DNA from: Sinonovacula constricta
Lineage: Eukaryota; Mollusca; Bivalvia; Cardiida; Solecurtidae
Reading direction: 5' to 3'
Length of the DNA stretch: 64,000 nt
Assembly: GCA_007844125.1 (NCBI GenBank)
Contig: CM017557.1
Span: 57,965,357-58,029,356, forward strand
Part shown: one piece after another, positions 15,001-25,900 of the stretch
How the letters are laid out: each line of letters begins with the position of its first letter
Numbering within the stretch: the stretch's first letter is position 1
Made by a program: the position numbers and the translations under genes
Notes under the pieces: generated by a model
What the model saw: only the letters and a program-made list of their open reading frames with translations
The model's database searches: none
What the model was told of the DNA's origin: nothing

Positions 15001-18000
15001 TTGGACAATTAACATGAACAAGTTCCGACCTTTTTTGTTTGAACAGACGAAAAACGATACATGTACGCGCATTCATACAACCGATAGTAATTTGCACAGT
15101 TAGGCGAACAAACATACGACAGTACCTGAAATACTGCCAATACGTATCATCTCTACAACAAATTAAGTGCAAACACAATAAAATGTTTCTCCGGCAAAAA
15201 TAATCACACCACACTGTCGCACCACGATTCGGGACATTCTATTAGCATGTAGATGAAACCGCATAACAAATCCGTGAATTCAAGTTTTCTTATCAAACTA
15301 CATTTAAATGCGCTAATTGTCACGAATTTACTCACTGTTTCATTCGTTTGAATTTGATAAAACGATGACATCAATTAAAGACATTTACCGTGCATATTAT
15401 ATTCTGTATAAAACAGGATACATTTTGTCATTTTTCGGAATAAACACTTTTGCTCGTTATTTTTTATTTTATATGGAAAAGAAATGCTAAAATTGACTAG
15501 TGCGAGACTGTTCCTGGAAAGGGAAAGTAGTTCCTGATTTTCGACAGAAGGAAATATTGCATCGCCAAACCACTAAGTGGTATACAAAGCTTTGTATTCG
15601 ATTGTTTAATATCTGCCGTATTCGTCACGGAACTATCGCAAGTATTTAAGAAATTACTATATTATTTCAACTATAATCAGTTCTAACGTCAAGGAAGAAC
15701 TTTGTTGCTGTTTAAACATATTATTCACCCAATGAAATTTTTGTAAAACATGTGTTTTATTTCAAAGGACCTTTATGTTAAAACAGACGATTTAACAACA
15801 CATACATGTTATGTTTTATAGATATTGACCCGGAATGTTCCCCCGACCCGTGCAATGGTCGCGGCGTGTGTCACCCGGGACCTACTTGCGTTTGTAGATT
15901 CGGATATTCCGGAGACAACTGTGAACACAGTGAATATTTATTTATGAATGCGTATTACCTAATTTAGATAAAAAATATTTCTCTATGTCTGTATCTTTTA
16001 CAAAAATATTTTATTTTTTTTTGCTTAAATAATTAGGGGTTAAGACCGTCAAATTATTGTTATTATCTGCATAAAGCTGTTTCTACCTTATATTTTTCTC
16101 TAACTTTGCTCGATACATAAATTTAAGTTATGTATATACACGTTGTATGCAGATTATGGTGATATGGTGCTTAGCAATCGTTAATTATTGTACTTATCAT
16201 ATTAAGATTTTCTGAGATTTTCTACACATACATAAAAAACTACCCATTTTTATATTTGCAATGACATACTTCAAGAGAGTAATAACTACCAAAAGAGTTC
16301 TATTATGAGTACGATATCTAAAGATAAAATATACAAGGATATTTTGTTTTATTTGCTTATCATATTTTCATTTATATCAAAGCGATATATTTATTAAAGG
16401 ATGTTGACTACAGATTAGTGATTTGTCAGCAAAATTAACTATCAACTGTTACCCCGAACGATCAAAGTGTATATATCTATTTCAGATATGACGATGCCCG
16501 TAAGTATTTGTGTGTTTTGTTGTGAAATAATGTGAACTAGGGTGTTTATCTTTAAAGGCATTTTACCATACTGAACATAACAAGAATTCAATAAATGTTT
16601 TCCAATTAAGGCGATGGCTGTTTAATTATGGTCATTTTATTCATATATCAGGAAAATAAACAACGCATTAATATGGCGACACATTTATTTTAAAATCATG
16701 TTGAATTATTATTTTTAATCCCACTATAGGCCACTATGGCACTGGTTCCACTCATGGTGACTAATGGAAGTACGATAACATGTGGATACAACAACACGGG
16801 AACCAAAAATTGCACTGTGCGACTGTTTGTCCACGCACCACATGGGTAAATTAGAGAAATACATACAAATAAGTTAATGTCTTATCTTATTTTCCCGTCC
16901 ATTTAATGCTCTGAGAGTGATCAACACATGCTGTATAAGCAATTTCACAAGGTTCATAGATTCAACGCGATGACTGAAATGAACTATTTTAATGCACTAA
17001 CATAATAGTTTATCAACGTCTCTTTCTTCTATCGACTGATAAAATCGGGCAATAAAGGACATTTTTCATTCAAATTACAGGACACCGGCTTTGGCTTTGA
17101 TCAGTGGAACGCCATCATTAATAGCCAACTCACACTTAGGCCCGTTAGAACAAGTGACCAGCTTTGAAAGAAAGGACCTTTACTATGTTGACGTTACGGT
17201 AGATGGCAATGCGACATCACAGAATGATAACTTCCTTTGTGTTGGACCATCCCAAACCGCCAGGTACACTCGATAAACTTTAATCCTTTCTTAAATTACC
17301 TTTGTTGTATAAGGTTTTTCTTTTATAATTATAAACAATGATTTTACCCATCTTCGACACAATATTTAGTGATGACTTCAAAACAAACTAAATGTTTATG
17401 TTTATTTCATTTTCAAACAGCTGATACATGTATTCCTGGATTGAAAATTTTATGAAAGAGTGAAAAAATGAGTAAGTAATACATGAAAGTCGAACGTCTG
17501 TATTTATTAATTTCAGTTCCGCTGATCAAAATGCAGACACATGTTTCAATATTTCCTACACATCTGATCGTAAGTAGTGTGCTTATTTAAAATAACTTTC
17601 ACTTCTTTTTGGTTCTGTAAACAATCACTATTAAATTATTATCAGTAACCTCTTATATGTTGCCGATGTCTGAGTGGGTAGAGTGGCCGATTAGATCCCA
17701 ACGCTAAGTGGGTTCGAGTCCTAGGGCGAAAATATGATTGTCTAGATGTTTTCTATCTAACATGCCGTGTGTCGATTGGTCTATATAGACATGTTGTGAG
17801 GTCTTACTCCAAATGTAACAGCTGGACGTCCCTTCTTTTTTCATTAGAATTGTGTCTCTGCTTTGTATAAAAACAACAAACAAACAACAACACAAAATAA
17901 AACTGTCTGATAAAAAGTTAAGCAGGATAGAGATGCATTGAACCCTGTTTTTTCACACAATTTGTAATTATTATACTCTCCCACATCTAAAGAATTCGAT

Positions 18001-21000
18001 TAAGGCATCAGCTTTGACATCGACATCGAACGTCAAGAAGCTACCTTTTTTGTAATTAATTGATTTAAACTGTTTTATTGGCCTTAAGTTTTCCCTTTTG
18101 TCGACCGACTATTCAAAGAATGTAACTTTTGGGTTGGCTCTTTTTTAATGACTCACCACAGATTTGTTTTTACTTTTACATTAGACTTGCATATGAATAC
18201 ATTTGTCCTGTGCCTTTTATGTCGGCCTTATTAGAATTGTTTACGTATTTAAGAATGTAAAAAGTTTCGCTACAACCATGACTAGACTGCATTGTTATAC
18301 AAATGGGAATATTTTGTAGAAATTCTGCAACAATATGCGCACTTAAACATGGTTTTACAATAATTGATGTCTTACTTTATTTTCACAGCCCTTGATGACA
18401 GTATATCTGTGGCATTTTTGCAACAAAATGTAAGTTATATCAGTCACTATGCGAACAAATGCATGTAATGTAATTGCAGGACATAGTTAAACATCATTTC
18501 AAAAATATTGGTTGTTTTTGTCGCTTTCATAACTCTTGAAAACACTGACGTCTGTCAAGAATTGGGCTTATCTACATCGTTTTATTTTTCACGTAGAAAT
18601 ACTTTAATTTATAAGATATGCTTATGATATTTGTTATATAAATATATATTTTTAGATATTTGTTAGATATTAAATAAATAAGATATACTTGTATGGTCAT
18701 ATTGAGATTAGTTCTATAACGTAATATATACACATGCCATGTATTTAACGATAAGCTTTCTTCTTTTAAAATCCTTATTTTTACTTCAAATATAAAATGC
18801 AGAGGCATGTACCTAATACATATTTAAACTGCGCTTGCACGTTAATTTTTCACGTCAGTCATAATGAGTGCAGTTATAGACCTGATATAGACGCAATAGA
18901 TATGTTGTTCTTGTTGATTGAAGTGAAAGTGACAATACGCTCATGTTAATTACCATTGTGTTAAAGGCAAGTAATCGGTTTGAGACACCATCATTACCCG
19001 ATAAGAGTACACTTCTTTGTCCTGTCAACAACTCTTGTCATCTGCTGGTCTACACTTCGAGCATTTCCGGAAAATGGTAATATCATAATTTAGATATGTC
19101 AATGGCTATAATAAAAATGCTGTAATACGTCACATATTATAAAAATATCATATTCCTTAAGCTGAAACAAATAAATAAAAGCCATTTTTGGAATGTAATC
19201 ATACCGGTTATCAAAACGTTAAATTTAATGACAAGATACTAAAATACTGTAAATGCTTTTGTTTTTAATTAGTTTCATCAACTTTATATACTTGTTCTCA
19301 AATGTTCTATAATTTGTCAACATTTTGTAATGCAATCTTAATTATAATTATTTTTTTACTCTTACAATTTTGTTTGTAATAATGTCACCTGGCGACATAT
19401 ATCAAACGGTCTGTAATAGGCCATTGTGACACTGTTGGCAATGTACGTTTTCAGTGAGCGGATCCTTACCCCAGACACCAGTCTTACTGTGTTTGAACCT
19501 AAACCGGATATCCGGTCATCTTATTGTGTACAGGAGGTGGCGTATCAATTTCCGTATGCACACACCCGAACATTGTGCTTCCAGACTGGGTAAGTGTCCA
19601 GTGTAGTAATTATAAAAATTAACAATTGCTGATATGATTCTCATTACATACAACGCTATATTTTAATCCAGCCGTCGTCACTAATCCATTGGTTAACGTT
19701 TAGCCTGATAAATACAAATTGATTAAACTTAAAGGTTATCAAGATTGGTCAGCTGCAGCCGTCCAAATAGAGACTACACTATTTTGTGATGGGACTTTGT
19801 TGAATGTTTGTTCACATTTTATCTGATTGCTGGTAAAAAAATAAGATTCATGAAAAATTAATTTTCAACTGTTGCTTAATAAGGGTATCCATTTTTTAAA
19901 AAGCTGAATGTTGTTGTTTGCATAAAAAACTTAAATTTTAGACGGAGATGTGCTATACACAGTTGATTCATACAATGGAATATAACCTCTGTATTTAAAA
20001 CTAAAATACTAAGACATAAATAAAATAAACATGCCCTACTTTAACATTTCTAGCTTTCATTTGTCGACAGATTGACGTCATTCCAAACACGTTGTTATGA
20101 TCTGGAAATCGCGGAAGTAGGTATGTACGCATGCTACACAATTCCTATACAAAAGTACGGAATTTCGTGATATCATAACATGTTTAGGTGACTTTTGTGC
20201 CTAAGATATTGCTAAATATCAAATGTTTAACAAATTGAATTTAAAGAGTGTGCATACTTTCAATTAATATAATAATTCAATATATGAACATCCCCGAAAA
20301 TGGATATGCTATTCCCTCTTTTAGCATGTTATTGGACTTAACTCTATTACAAAATCTACACCCTTACCTCCCAGGTGGGTAGGAATTAGGTATATAGTAA
20401 CTGCAGAAAAAATAAGATTTTTTTTTCCCACTTTTTAAACTTTTGACTCAAGACTGAAGTATATGCATACAATGAAATCTTATCTTACTTTTTAGATCCA
20501 AATGTGAGCGTAACAAGCTCAATCAGATGCCAAAATGGCGGATCTTGTGAAGGAAATGACTCAGCATGCCACTGTGTTTGTACTTTTGGTTTTTCTGGTA
20601 GCCGCTGTGAGCAAGGTAAGTAATGTGCTAAATCCCCAAATATTGATATTTTTTAATTAAATAATTTATCTGGGGAAGTATTATTATATCAGAAAATGGT
20701 TAGTGTTCTACATGGAAATGGATAGTTCATGTTATATTTACTAACAAACCAAAAGTCCGTCGGTTCCGTAATTTGCATGTTCCATCAACGATATGTTCAC
20801 TATACCTAAGCCAAGTGCTAAATAACAAAAACACAAACTAAAAAATCACGTATTTTGTATGTTGTATATAACATCAATCGTTCACCATCTGCTTTACGCA
20901 GGCACTCATTGGATATACGGCTTTGTGTAAACAGACATGATATACAGTTTAGAGACAGAGTTGGCATTATGAGAAAGCATCACACACCACAGACTGTATA

Positions 21001-22690
21001 TACTTACAAAACCAATAAAAACAACATAATACATTTAAAAGCTCGGACAACGAATTTTTTATACCAAGAAACGAGAGCAACTCTTTTAGTTAACAGATAC
21101 ATGTATTTAGAATGTTTGGGTCACGCTCCAGCCGGCAATTACTTGCAATTAAGAGTTCTTCCCATTCGGAACGTGAATGTTTCTACCGAAACATACGTTT
21201 GTCAAGGTTTACTCCTTTACACCCTATCCTGTCAGTAATAGTATCTGCAAATGACCATAGGTGTGTGATTGCGATTAATCACAACACAGTAAGCCAGGTT
21301 TATTATTCATTAAACATCAAACAATAGTGCAATATTAACGTCTTAGCTTATCCAAATTTTAAGAAGATTTTAAATTTCTAAATTTTTCTAAATGGTCGAA
21401 AACAAAAGTATGTAAAAAAACTCTACAAAGGCTTTGTCCATACCTATTGGCATGCATAATAACTACCTCGTAAAAGTGGAATCCGACAGTTTGGACCAAA
21501 GTTTTTCCCCAAACAGCCATATAAATTAATGTAACCTGAAAAGATCCCGCGAAATGATGTCCTACACCATTGTGACATATAATACCCCACTCGTCATTAC
21601 AAACATGTATTTCCTATCTGAGCCACGCTTGCACAGTTAACTAGTTTTAAACTAAGAAAATCACTCGACTTCTTACTTTTTAGATCACGTTATAGCACCA
21701 TCACGATAATTTGCTCTGACGGCGTATCTATTGTTAGCAGAAATCACCGTTTTGCTTTATAGATTTAGAAATGAATAATCATTTAAAGCAATATTCTTTA
21801 TTTGGTCTTGCTAACAATTCAGTTAATGTTTAAAATCGTCTGTTATATTTCAAATTAAAGCAAAAACTTAAATAAAAATTAGGCCCCAATTCCTCAAAAA
21901 AAGAATAACGTTTTGTTAATTGTATTTGATATATGTACAAGGATGCATTCATACAACGCATCAATGGTCGCCGTCCAGTTTTTGTTCAACAATGTAACAT
22001 TTCTGCCTAACAACAAACATACCAAGAAACAGCAAAGCCTTGTTGTTATGGAAAGGTTTACAATGTCGGCAAATTTTCTTGTCTGAAAATCAGATGCAAT
22101 AACGAATTGTATTTGGACACATGGGAACTGGTCCCAATACAAACAGCAGAATAAAGCATAATTTTTTAATCGTACACAGTAACACATGCAATTCAAATTA
22201 AACTAACCATACATTTACATATGGAACATTAACAATTTCAATTGACACGTAATGATGTAGTTTACATTTTATCCTAAAATCTTATTTAATTCTGATATTC
22301 ACCAAAGTTGAATAATAACCGAAATTCATGGATGAAAGCGCCGCACTTCTCTTGTTTATAAAACAACATGGCTCTATCCATAGGATTTTTTCCAGGAACG
22401 ATTACATATATATAAATATAAAGATTATAAACTCTCGAATACCGCTTTTCAGTCTTGAATGAGATCTGTAATTTCCACATTTTTCTTCTTAATGTGCTTC
22501 TTTTACTAATTAAATATATAATTTTTTAATTATTTCAGAAGATGTAATTAATGACCAAACGTTGTGGTTAATATTTTTGCCAGTGGGTATGTTGGCGATT
22601 TTGGCATTACTGGGTGGCGCCCTCTACTTTTGTCTAAGAAAAAGAGATGAGCAGCGGAAGGTAGATTGGACAGTAGAAGGACTATTTTGA
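2866..22690 (+). CDS. Gene 1: modular EGF-containing type I membrane protein
   Basis: Complete spliced gene of 26 exons: 2866-2997, 4011-4321, 4719-4859, 5482-5614, 6212-6376, 7044-7177, 8077-8244, 8694-8731, 9506-9528, 11038-11105, 12210-12430, 12723-12842, 13846-13956, 14390-14503, 14755-14799, 15822-15929, 16486-16499, 16730-16845, 17081-17263, 17517-17569, 18389-18429, 18967-19076, 19455-19589, 20071-20120, 20496-20615, 22539-22690. The sum is 3006 nt, an exact multiple of three (1001 aa). Every junction has GT/AG and a matching phase. Order: signal peptide, N-terminal ectodomain (residues about 22-294), module (295-415), linker and fused module exon (416-511), EGF1-3 (512-626), spacer, EGF4 (642-677), two modules (678-911), EGF5 (912-951), transmembrane helix (about 960-982), short tail. 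A cell-surface adhesion or recognition role is inferred from this layout. No named family is claimed. Gene 2 is a convergent paralogue. Confidence 0.85.
4011..4859 (+). CDS. Gene 1 exons 2-3: N-terminal invertebrate ectodomain module
   Basis: Exon 2 (4011-4321) continues from 'YGGSISF' into 'VRVDAISGWSLGQGPCGFQC' and a Trp-rich stretch. Exon 3 (4719-4859) reads 'YEGSGWHRFIKDVPTKWHLQ' then 'VYAGRRSDTAQPNTSPLSL'. From memory, this order (xGGxIxF/W, then a GWxxG-like stretch, then an 'FEGxxW' motif, then 'R.DTG.PN.SP') is common in uncharacterised secreted and membrane proteins of cnidarians and molluscs. Phases are 0-2 and 2-2. Several N-x-S/T sites are present. Confidence 0.75.
5482..6376 (+). 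CDS. Gene 1 exons 4-5: 'DxEGDxxxCR' and beta-rich segment
   Basis: Exon 4 (5482-5614) has 'SIFIPTIDQEGDLTTCRPSW', the counterpart of the 'IPVxDPDGDxVxCRW' motif that follows the N-terminal module in related invertebrate proteins (from memory). Exon 5 (6212-6376) has 'ENCVFDINADEYLGYHENF' then 'FPVAITVRDL', like the 'C.L.Y....G.Y.VA..IEDF' strand pair in those proteins. Phases are 2-0 and 0-0. Confidence 0.75.
6042..6083. repeat. (TAA)n microsatellite
   Basis: About 13 tandem TAA units inside intron 4 of gene 1. Confidence 0.95.
6400..6424. repeat. (TA)n microsatellite
   Basis: Alternating TA run about 25 bases long, 25 bases after the exon 5 donor of gene 1. Confidence 0.9.
7044..9528 (+). 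CDS. Gene 1 exons 6-9: first copy of the shared module
   Basis: Exons 7044-7177 (0-2), 8077-8244 (2-2), 8694-8731 (2-1) and 9506-9528 (1-0). The chain begins 'FLVQVVSSLSGPEFILPATP', runs through 'AAWLTWKPSKQDVGHHIVCV' and 'SAIDDNG', and ends 'VMSAEDRCFIIEV'. The 'W.P...D.G.H..C..A.D..G..S...RC' spacing is the fullest form of the module core and ties it to domains that follow the same N-terminal region in other invertebrate proteins. The C-x(4-9)-C pair seen in later copies is absent here. Confidence 0.75.
7655..7692 (-). repeat. R1 fragment
   Basis: 'aatgctcataggactttgtc' is shared with the end of the R1 copy at 13640-13830. Lies in intron 6 of gene 1, next to a degenerate SINE. Confidence 0.5.
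7735..7980 (+). mobile_element. Degenerate tRNA-type SINE (same family as 62654-62897)
   Basis: Contains 'tggttccgagtccc' (B-box remnant), then 'ggttttctccaccgataatc' and 'gtgcgatgtcaacacacaca', in the same order as the younger element at 62654-62897. The A box is eroded. In intron 6 of gene 1. Confidence 0.55.
9529..11037 (+). other. Gene 1 intron 9, no recognised content
   Basis: A 1.5-kb A+T-rich intron. A 117-codon open frame on the opposite strand (9748-10101) has no recognisable domain, and I regard it as chance. Confidence 0.5.
11038..12430 (+). CDS. Gene 1 exons 10-11: module with fused third and fourth exons
   Basis: Exon 10 (11038-11105, phase 0-2) encodes 'PIPLRSLDVNTTLAAPITL'. 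Exon 11 (12210-12430, phase 2-1) encodes 'SLAVTCEGLPVSECTVSN' and later 'GTVKVCVTSTLTNGQKVD' then 'PLCFTSTVLPP'. In other copies the 'KVCV' strand and the 'xxCF' strand lie in separate exons, so an intron appears to have been lost here. Confidence 0.7.
11385..11570 (+). repeat. Dispersed repeat R1, fullest copy
   Basis: Holds in order 'tatgacaaagtc', 'tttgaaaaaagcccaggaca', 'aatgtaaaagtac', 'aaaaaagcaaacccaac' and 'gggacggtcagtcggcaaat'. The same blocks recur, in either orientation, at 640, 7655, 13640, 18090, 25225 and 40800. No ends or coding part are evident. Confidence 0.7.
12723..12842 (+). CDS. Gene 1 exon 12: EGF domain 1
   Basis: Phase 1-1 exon with six cysteines in EGF spacing: 'DPCASTPCKNGAKCS', then 'FECHC', then 'FYGKDC'. 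The insert between the third and fourth Cys is long. No calcium-binding 'D.DE' start. Confidence 0.9.
13630..13832 (-). repeat. Dispersed repeat R1, inverted copy
   Basis: Reverse-orientation R1: 'gccgactgaccgttccaagg', then 'cggtttgctcttttcg', 'acatttgtcctttgcct' and 'gctcataggactttgtca'. It abuts the acceptor of the EGF2 exon of gene 1. Confidence 0.7.
13846..13956 (+). CDS. Gene 1 exon 13: EGF domain 2
   Basis: Phase 1-1 exon, 'EIDSCMNNPCIHGTCLD' then 'VFCHCDSGFTGRYC'. Six cysteines in classical spacing and a calcium-binding-like EID start. An inverted copy of repeat R1 ends only about 15 bases upstream of the acceptor. Confidence 0.92.
14390..14503 (+). CDS. Gene 1 exon 14: EGF domain 3
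   Basis: Phase 1-1 exon with 'INDCYPDSCGGHGVCIDG', then 'FSCHCFPRYNGTEC'. Six cysteines. The 'IND' start and the aromatic residue before the fourth Cys fit a calcium-binding EGF. Confidence 0.92.
14755..14799 (+). CDS. Gene 1 exon 15: short two-Cys spacer
   Basis: A 45-nt phase 1-1 exon encoding 'DTCPSDQSVSATCMK'. Gene 2 has an equivalent 42-nt exon ('ICSGNPNDIRCTK', 63210-63251) placed directly after an EGF exon, as here, which supports both calls. Confidence 0.75.
14800..15821 (+). other. Gene 1 intron 15, no recognised content
   Basis: About 1 kb of A+T-rich intron between the two-Cys spacer exon and EGF4. No gene or repeat identified. Confidence 0.5.
15822..15929 (+). CDS. Gene 1 exon 16: EGF domain 4
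   Basis: Phase 1-1 exon: 'DIDPECSPDPCNGRGVC' then 'PTCVCRFGYSGDNC'. Six cysteines. The donor is gtgaat rather than the usual gtaag. Confidence 0.9.
16486..17569 (+). CDS. Gene 1 exons 17-20: shared module, second full copy
   Basis: Exons 16486-16499 (a 14-nt microexon, phase 1-0, 'NMTMP'), 16730-16845 (0-2), 17081-17263 (2-2) and 17517-17569 (2-1). Exon b has 'TITCGYNNTGTKNCTVRLFV' (C-x9-C). Exon c ends 'NDNFLCVGPSQTA'. Exon d has 'DTCFNISYTSD'. The same phases and landmarks recur in gene 2. Confidence 0.8.
17661..17900 (+). mobile_element. tRNA-derived SINE in intron 20 of gene 1
   Basis: A Ser/Leu-type tRNA head: an A-box-like 'tgtctgagtgggtagagtgg' and a B box 'gggttcgagtccta' about 35 bases later. 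An unrelated body follows, with an (AAC)n-rich tail at 17870-17900. Too degenerate outside the boxes to be a functional tRNA gene. Confidence 0.75.
18085..18235 (-). repeat. R1 inverted partial copy
   Basis: 'aatgactcaccacagat', 'gacttgcatatgaatacatt' and 'tgtcctgtgcctttta' parallel the inverted R1 copy at 13630-13832. Confidence 0.5.
18389..20120 (+). CDS. Gene 1 exons 21-24: shared module, third full copy
   Basis: Exons 18389-18429 (1-0, 'LDDSISVAFLQQN'), 18967-19076 (0-2, 'LLCPVNNSCHLLVYTSS'), 19455-19589 (2-2, with 'SSYCVQEVAYQF' and 'RTLCFQTG') and 20071-20120 (2-1, 'TSFQTRCYDLEIAEV'). Exon c carries an extra Cys, as do several gene 2 copies. Confidence 0.8.
20496..20615 (+). CDS. Gene 1 exon 25: EGF-like domain 5
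   Basis: Phase 1-1 exon: 'IRCQNGGSCEGNDSACHC' then 'VCTFGFSGSRC'. It ends with a classical EGF tail. Six cysteines, but the first falls late and an extra 'C-H-C-V-C' cluster replaces the usual fourth/fifth pair, so disulfide pairing may differ. Confidence 0.85.
20616..22538 (+). other. Gene 1 last intron (1.9 kb)
   Basis: Contains a chance-looking 127-codon frame at 20855-21238 and a copy of repeat R2 at about 21540-21760. Otherwise nothing recognised. Confidence 0.5.
21540..21760 (+). repeat. Dispersed repeat R2, copy 1
   Basis: Shares 'atgtatttcctatctgagcc', 'ttttaaactaagaaaa' and 'agatcacgttatagca' with R2 copies at about 30570-30950 and 36940-37345. Confidence 0.55.
22539..22690 (+). 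CDS. Gene 1 exon 26: transmembrane helix and tail
   Basis: After a short acidic/polar stalk the exon encodes a hydrophobic helix ('LWLIFLPVGMLAILALL' then 'GGALYFC'), a basic stop-transfer sequence 'LRKRDEQRK', and a tail ending 'WTVEGLF' before TGA. The tail is only about 20 residues with no recognisable ITAM, ITIM, death or TIR motif. Confidence 0.9.
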
Positions 22691-22904
22691 CTTGTATATT
22701 AGTTAAATTATTTTAGCTACAGCTAATTATGTAGTGCTGCATTGTTATTGATGCCATCGCATGAGATGTTGGAAGCAATCTCAAAATCGGTGACGGTTTA
22801 TTAAAAAGGAGACATTGAGTTATCAAAATGATTTCTTTGTAAAGATGTTTTAGTTGCAGCCTTTTGTCGTTTGATCCTTATCGATTTTGTATATGTTGAA
22901 TGTA

Positions 22905-22910
22905 AATAAA
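22905..22910 (+). terminator. Gene 1 polyadenylation signal
   Basis: A consensus AATAAA about 215 bases after the stop codon, followed by GT-rich sequence (gttcttcatgttgtc) that could serve as the downstream element. Confidence 0.7.
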
Positions 22911-25900
22911 GTTCTTCATGTTGTCTAAATGCTTATTTTACTATTTCAAAACTAATCACACAGTTTGGTTCATAGCACTAATGCTCTTGTGCAGGATTTA
23001 TGTTAATTTGACTATTCATACAAAGTGCAACTAAAAAAAAATATTAGAACATAAAAGCTTCTCTTAAAAACTGAGTAATAGTCTGTTTCTTAGTGTGTTC
23101 GTTGAGACTTTGCCTAACATAAAACGAAAATATGTGAATTAAAATAACATTGTAATAAAATGTTCATACTATCGTATTTGTTTTTACTTTGTGTATTTTG
23201 ATCTATACAGTAACAAATAATTTTTAAGATTACAAAATTTCATGTGTATAATTCAGACGTAAACCGGACGCTTATTGTCTCGGTTGTGACGTAAAAATTG
23301 ACGAAAAGCATTTGCAGTACACTAACTAATATCAAACCGTGTTTATCAAATACTGCACGAAAATGCAAAATGGCGCAATCTACATGAATTAACTATTTTC
23401 TAAATCAATTCTTTATAAGATTTATAAGTACATTTGAAGTAAAAAAGAAGTATGTAGAAAGACTGTGAATCAAACATATTAATTGAAACAAAGCTTATCT
23501 TAAGCAATGCTTTGTACATCATGGCTTTTGTTTGTAAAAGGTATGAGCTGTCACTGCCTCGAATCTTTTACTGATATCCATTATATGCAAAAGTACATAT
23601 AACAAATTGTGATCTTTTCTTAGTTAATCTGTCTGGGCGCGTTATAGAAATACATGATGTATTATCTACAGCTGCTGAAACTGCTTTTAGATAGTGTTTT
23701 TAAGTCTGTGTGCTATGCCTGTCTCCCATACTGCCAAACATACATACGAGAGCATTTTTCAACTTCTTTAGCATATCTTCTTATTCAGCGGCTGGCAATA
23801 TTTCTAATCTTATTTCTGCTGATATGTGTACATTATAACCTGTGTGCGGAAATTTTAAAAACACCTAAACCCAAACAAACATCAAATGTTTAAATATCAT
23901 AAATTAAATTGATGAATATATAAAATATTCTAAAACATTTTACTTTAATTATCATATTTTAGACATCTCATGAATTGTATATAGGTTTTTACTTACAAAT
24001 AGTTTTGTTCATTATTTAACTTAAAACTTCAAAGTCGGCTTAATTTGATTAATATGAAATTAAACAGACATTTACCTTAAGCCATTAAAGCATTTGTTTA
24101 AAAGTTGAATGTTACTAGAAAGTTGAATACTATTGTAGTTTATCCTGCCGACTTTTTTCTCTTTACATTTATGAGGAGCCATTTTTAAAACATCACTTAC
24201 TTACTGACATATTCTATTTTATAATTATATATTTTTTTTATATTATATTTAAATAATTCATCTCTGATCCACTTATATATCACACGCTTCTGCAGTCGAT
24301 TTGAAACTTCTATTTCAAATTTCTAAATCTGACGTCATACTGAGTCACGTGGCCTTAAATACATTAAACCTGTGACAGTGGTAAATGTAATGAACCAACG
24401 GAGTAAAAAAGTGCTTTGGACAAACAAATTACCGGGATTTTATTGTGAACTCTGTATATTTTGGTCGCATCTGGTAGCATGAATGAGAAGTAATTTTAGA
24501 CCTAATTTTAGTACGTATGTTTATGAACCTTGTAATTATTTTACAGCGATTACATTGTTTGACATGAGTTGTTGATAAAATTTTGCTATCAAAATAAAAC
24601 GTTGTTGTATTACATATGAAATAAGGTAAGAACGTGAATACTTTAGTAGAAACAAACAACCTTACGTAAAATTATACTAACATATAAAATATGTATCTAC
24701 TTCATTTGTTTAATTCAAAACAACGGAATTACTGTGTTGAGATTCACCACTAGCCTTATAATGAAGTATAAAGGAAAGTCACAAGTCGCTACTTCTTACA
24801 ACTGTCTTAGGTTGAATTGCAGCTGTACCATAAGTTATCTACACAACAATCAGGGCAAATCTTGATAAAAAACAAACACCTAACGACAGTACGCTAAACC
24901 AGACGTAAACGCCCCATTTTGATAGAAACTTGTTTAATTACATTTGGTAAATATAATCTAAAACACTGTTTTTAACACTTTAATTCACACAATAGTTATT
25001 GTTTTAACAATCTTTTTAGTAAAGAGGACACATGTATCACATACAACGATGATTTAAAAATATATTATTACTTAACACAGTAAAAAGAAAAATGTATACT
25101 GTTTCAAGGTGAATTATGCAAATAGACCCATTATGCATACATGTATATTATTTTTCTAGGTTAATCTGACTAATTTGTTTAGAATTATGTTATTTTTATA
25201 CAGTAAATACATTTCCATACAAGAACATACGACAAAGACCTATGAGCATTGCAATACCAAAAATACCAACATTTGAAAAAGCACAGGACAAAGGTATACA
25301 CGTGCAAGCCAAATGTAAAAGTAAGAACAATATATCGAAATCATTCAGCAAGGTTATGTAATTTAAAATGTGATTAATATAATATATTTTTACACTTCAA
25401 TAAGCTAAAATATATTATTTATGACAACCAAAACGATTTTATAATATATAATATGTATTCATTTAAAATATTTCACAATAGTCAATCGTTTTACAAGCAA
25501 AGTGAACCAATATATTATAACACAGTGTTCGTTTTCACAAGATACAACTCAGATAAAATTAAAAAAAACATAATAACCAAAGGTATACATGATTTCTACA
25601 CTGAACAATTTGTAAGTTGAAAAATTTGTAAGTTGTATCCGAACAACCTGAGCTATTGACCCCTTGACCTACACAAACATTAAATTTGATTAAGTTAATA
25701 GGCTAATAAATTATCAACGTTTGTTTTACTAAATTAATAGTAAATTGTCTCTGAGAATTTATATTAATTAAAATGAAAATATTTGAAATAACTTTAAAGG
25801 ACCAATAAATATTCTTTATTTTTAGTTACCTTTTGTGTTTTATCACGGTGGTAAAAATATACATGCTATAAATGTATAGCCCTGCTTCAAACGGAACACA

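Noticed and set aside
20855..21238. 127-codon open frame in the last intron of gene 1
   Set aside because: No domain, no module spacing, and no splice signals that fit the phase 1-1 junction between EGF5 and the transmembrane exon. Treated as chance.
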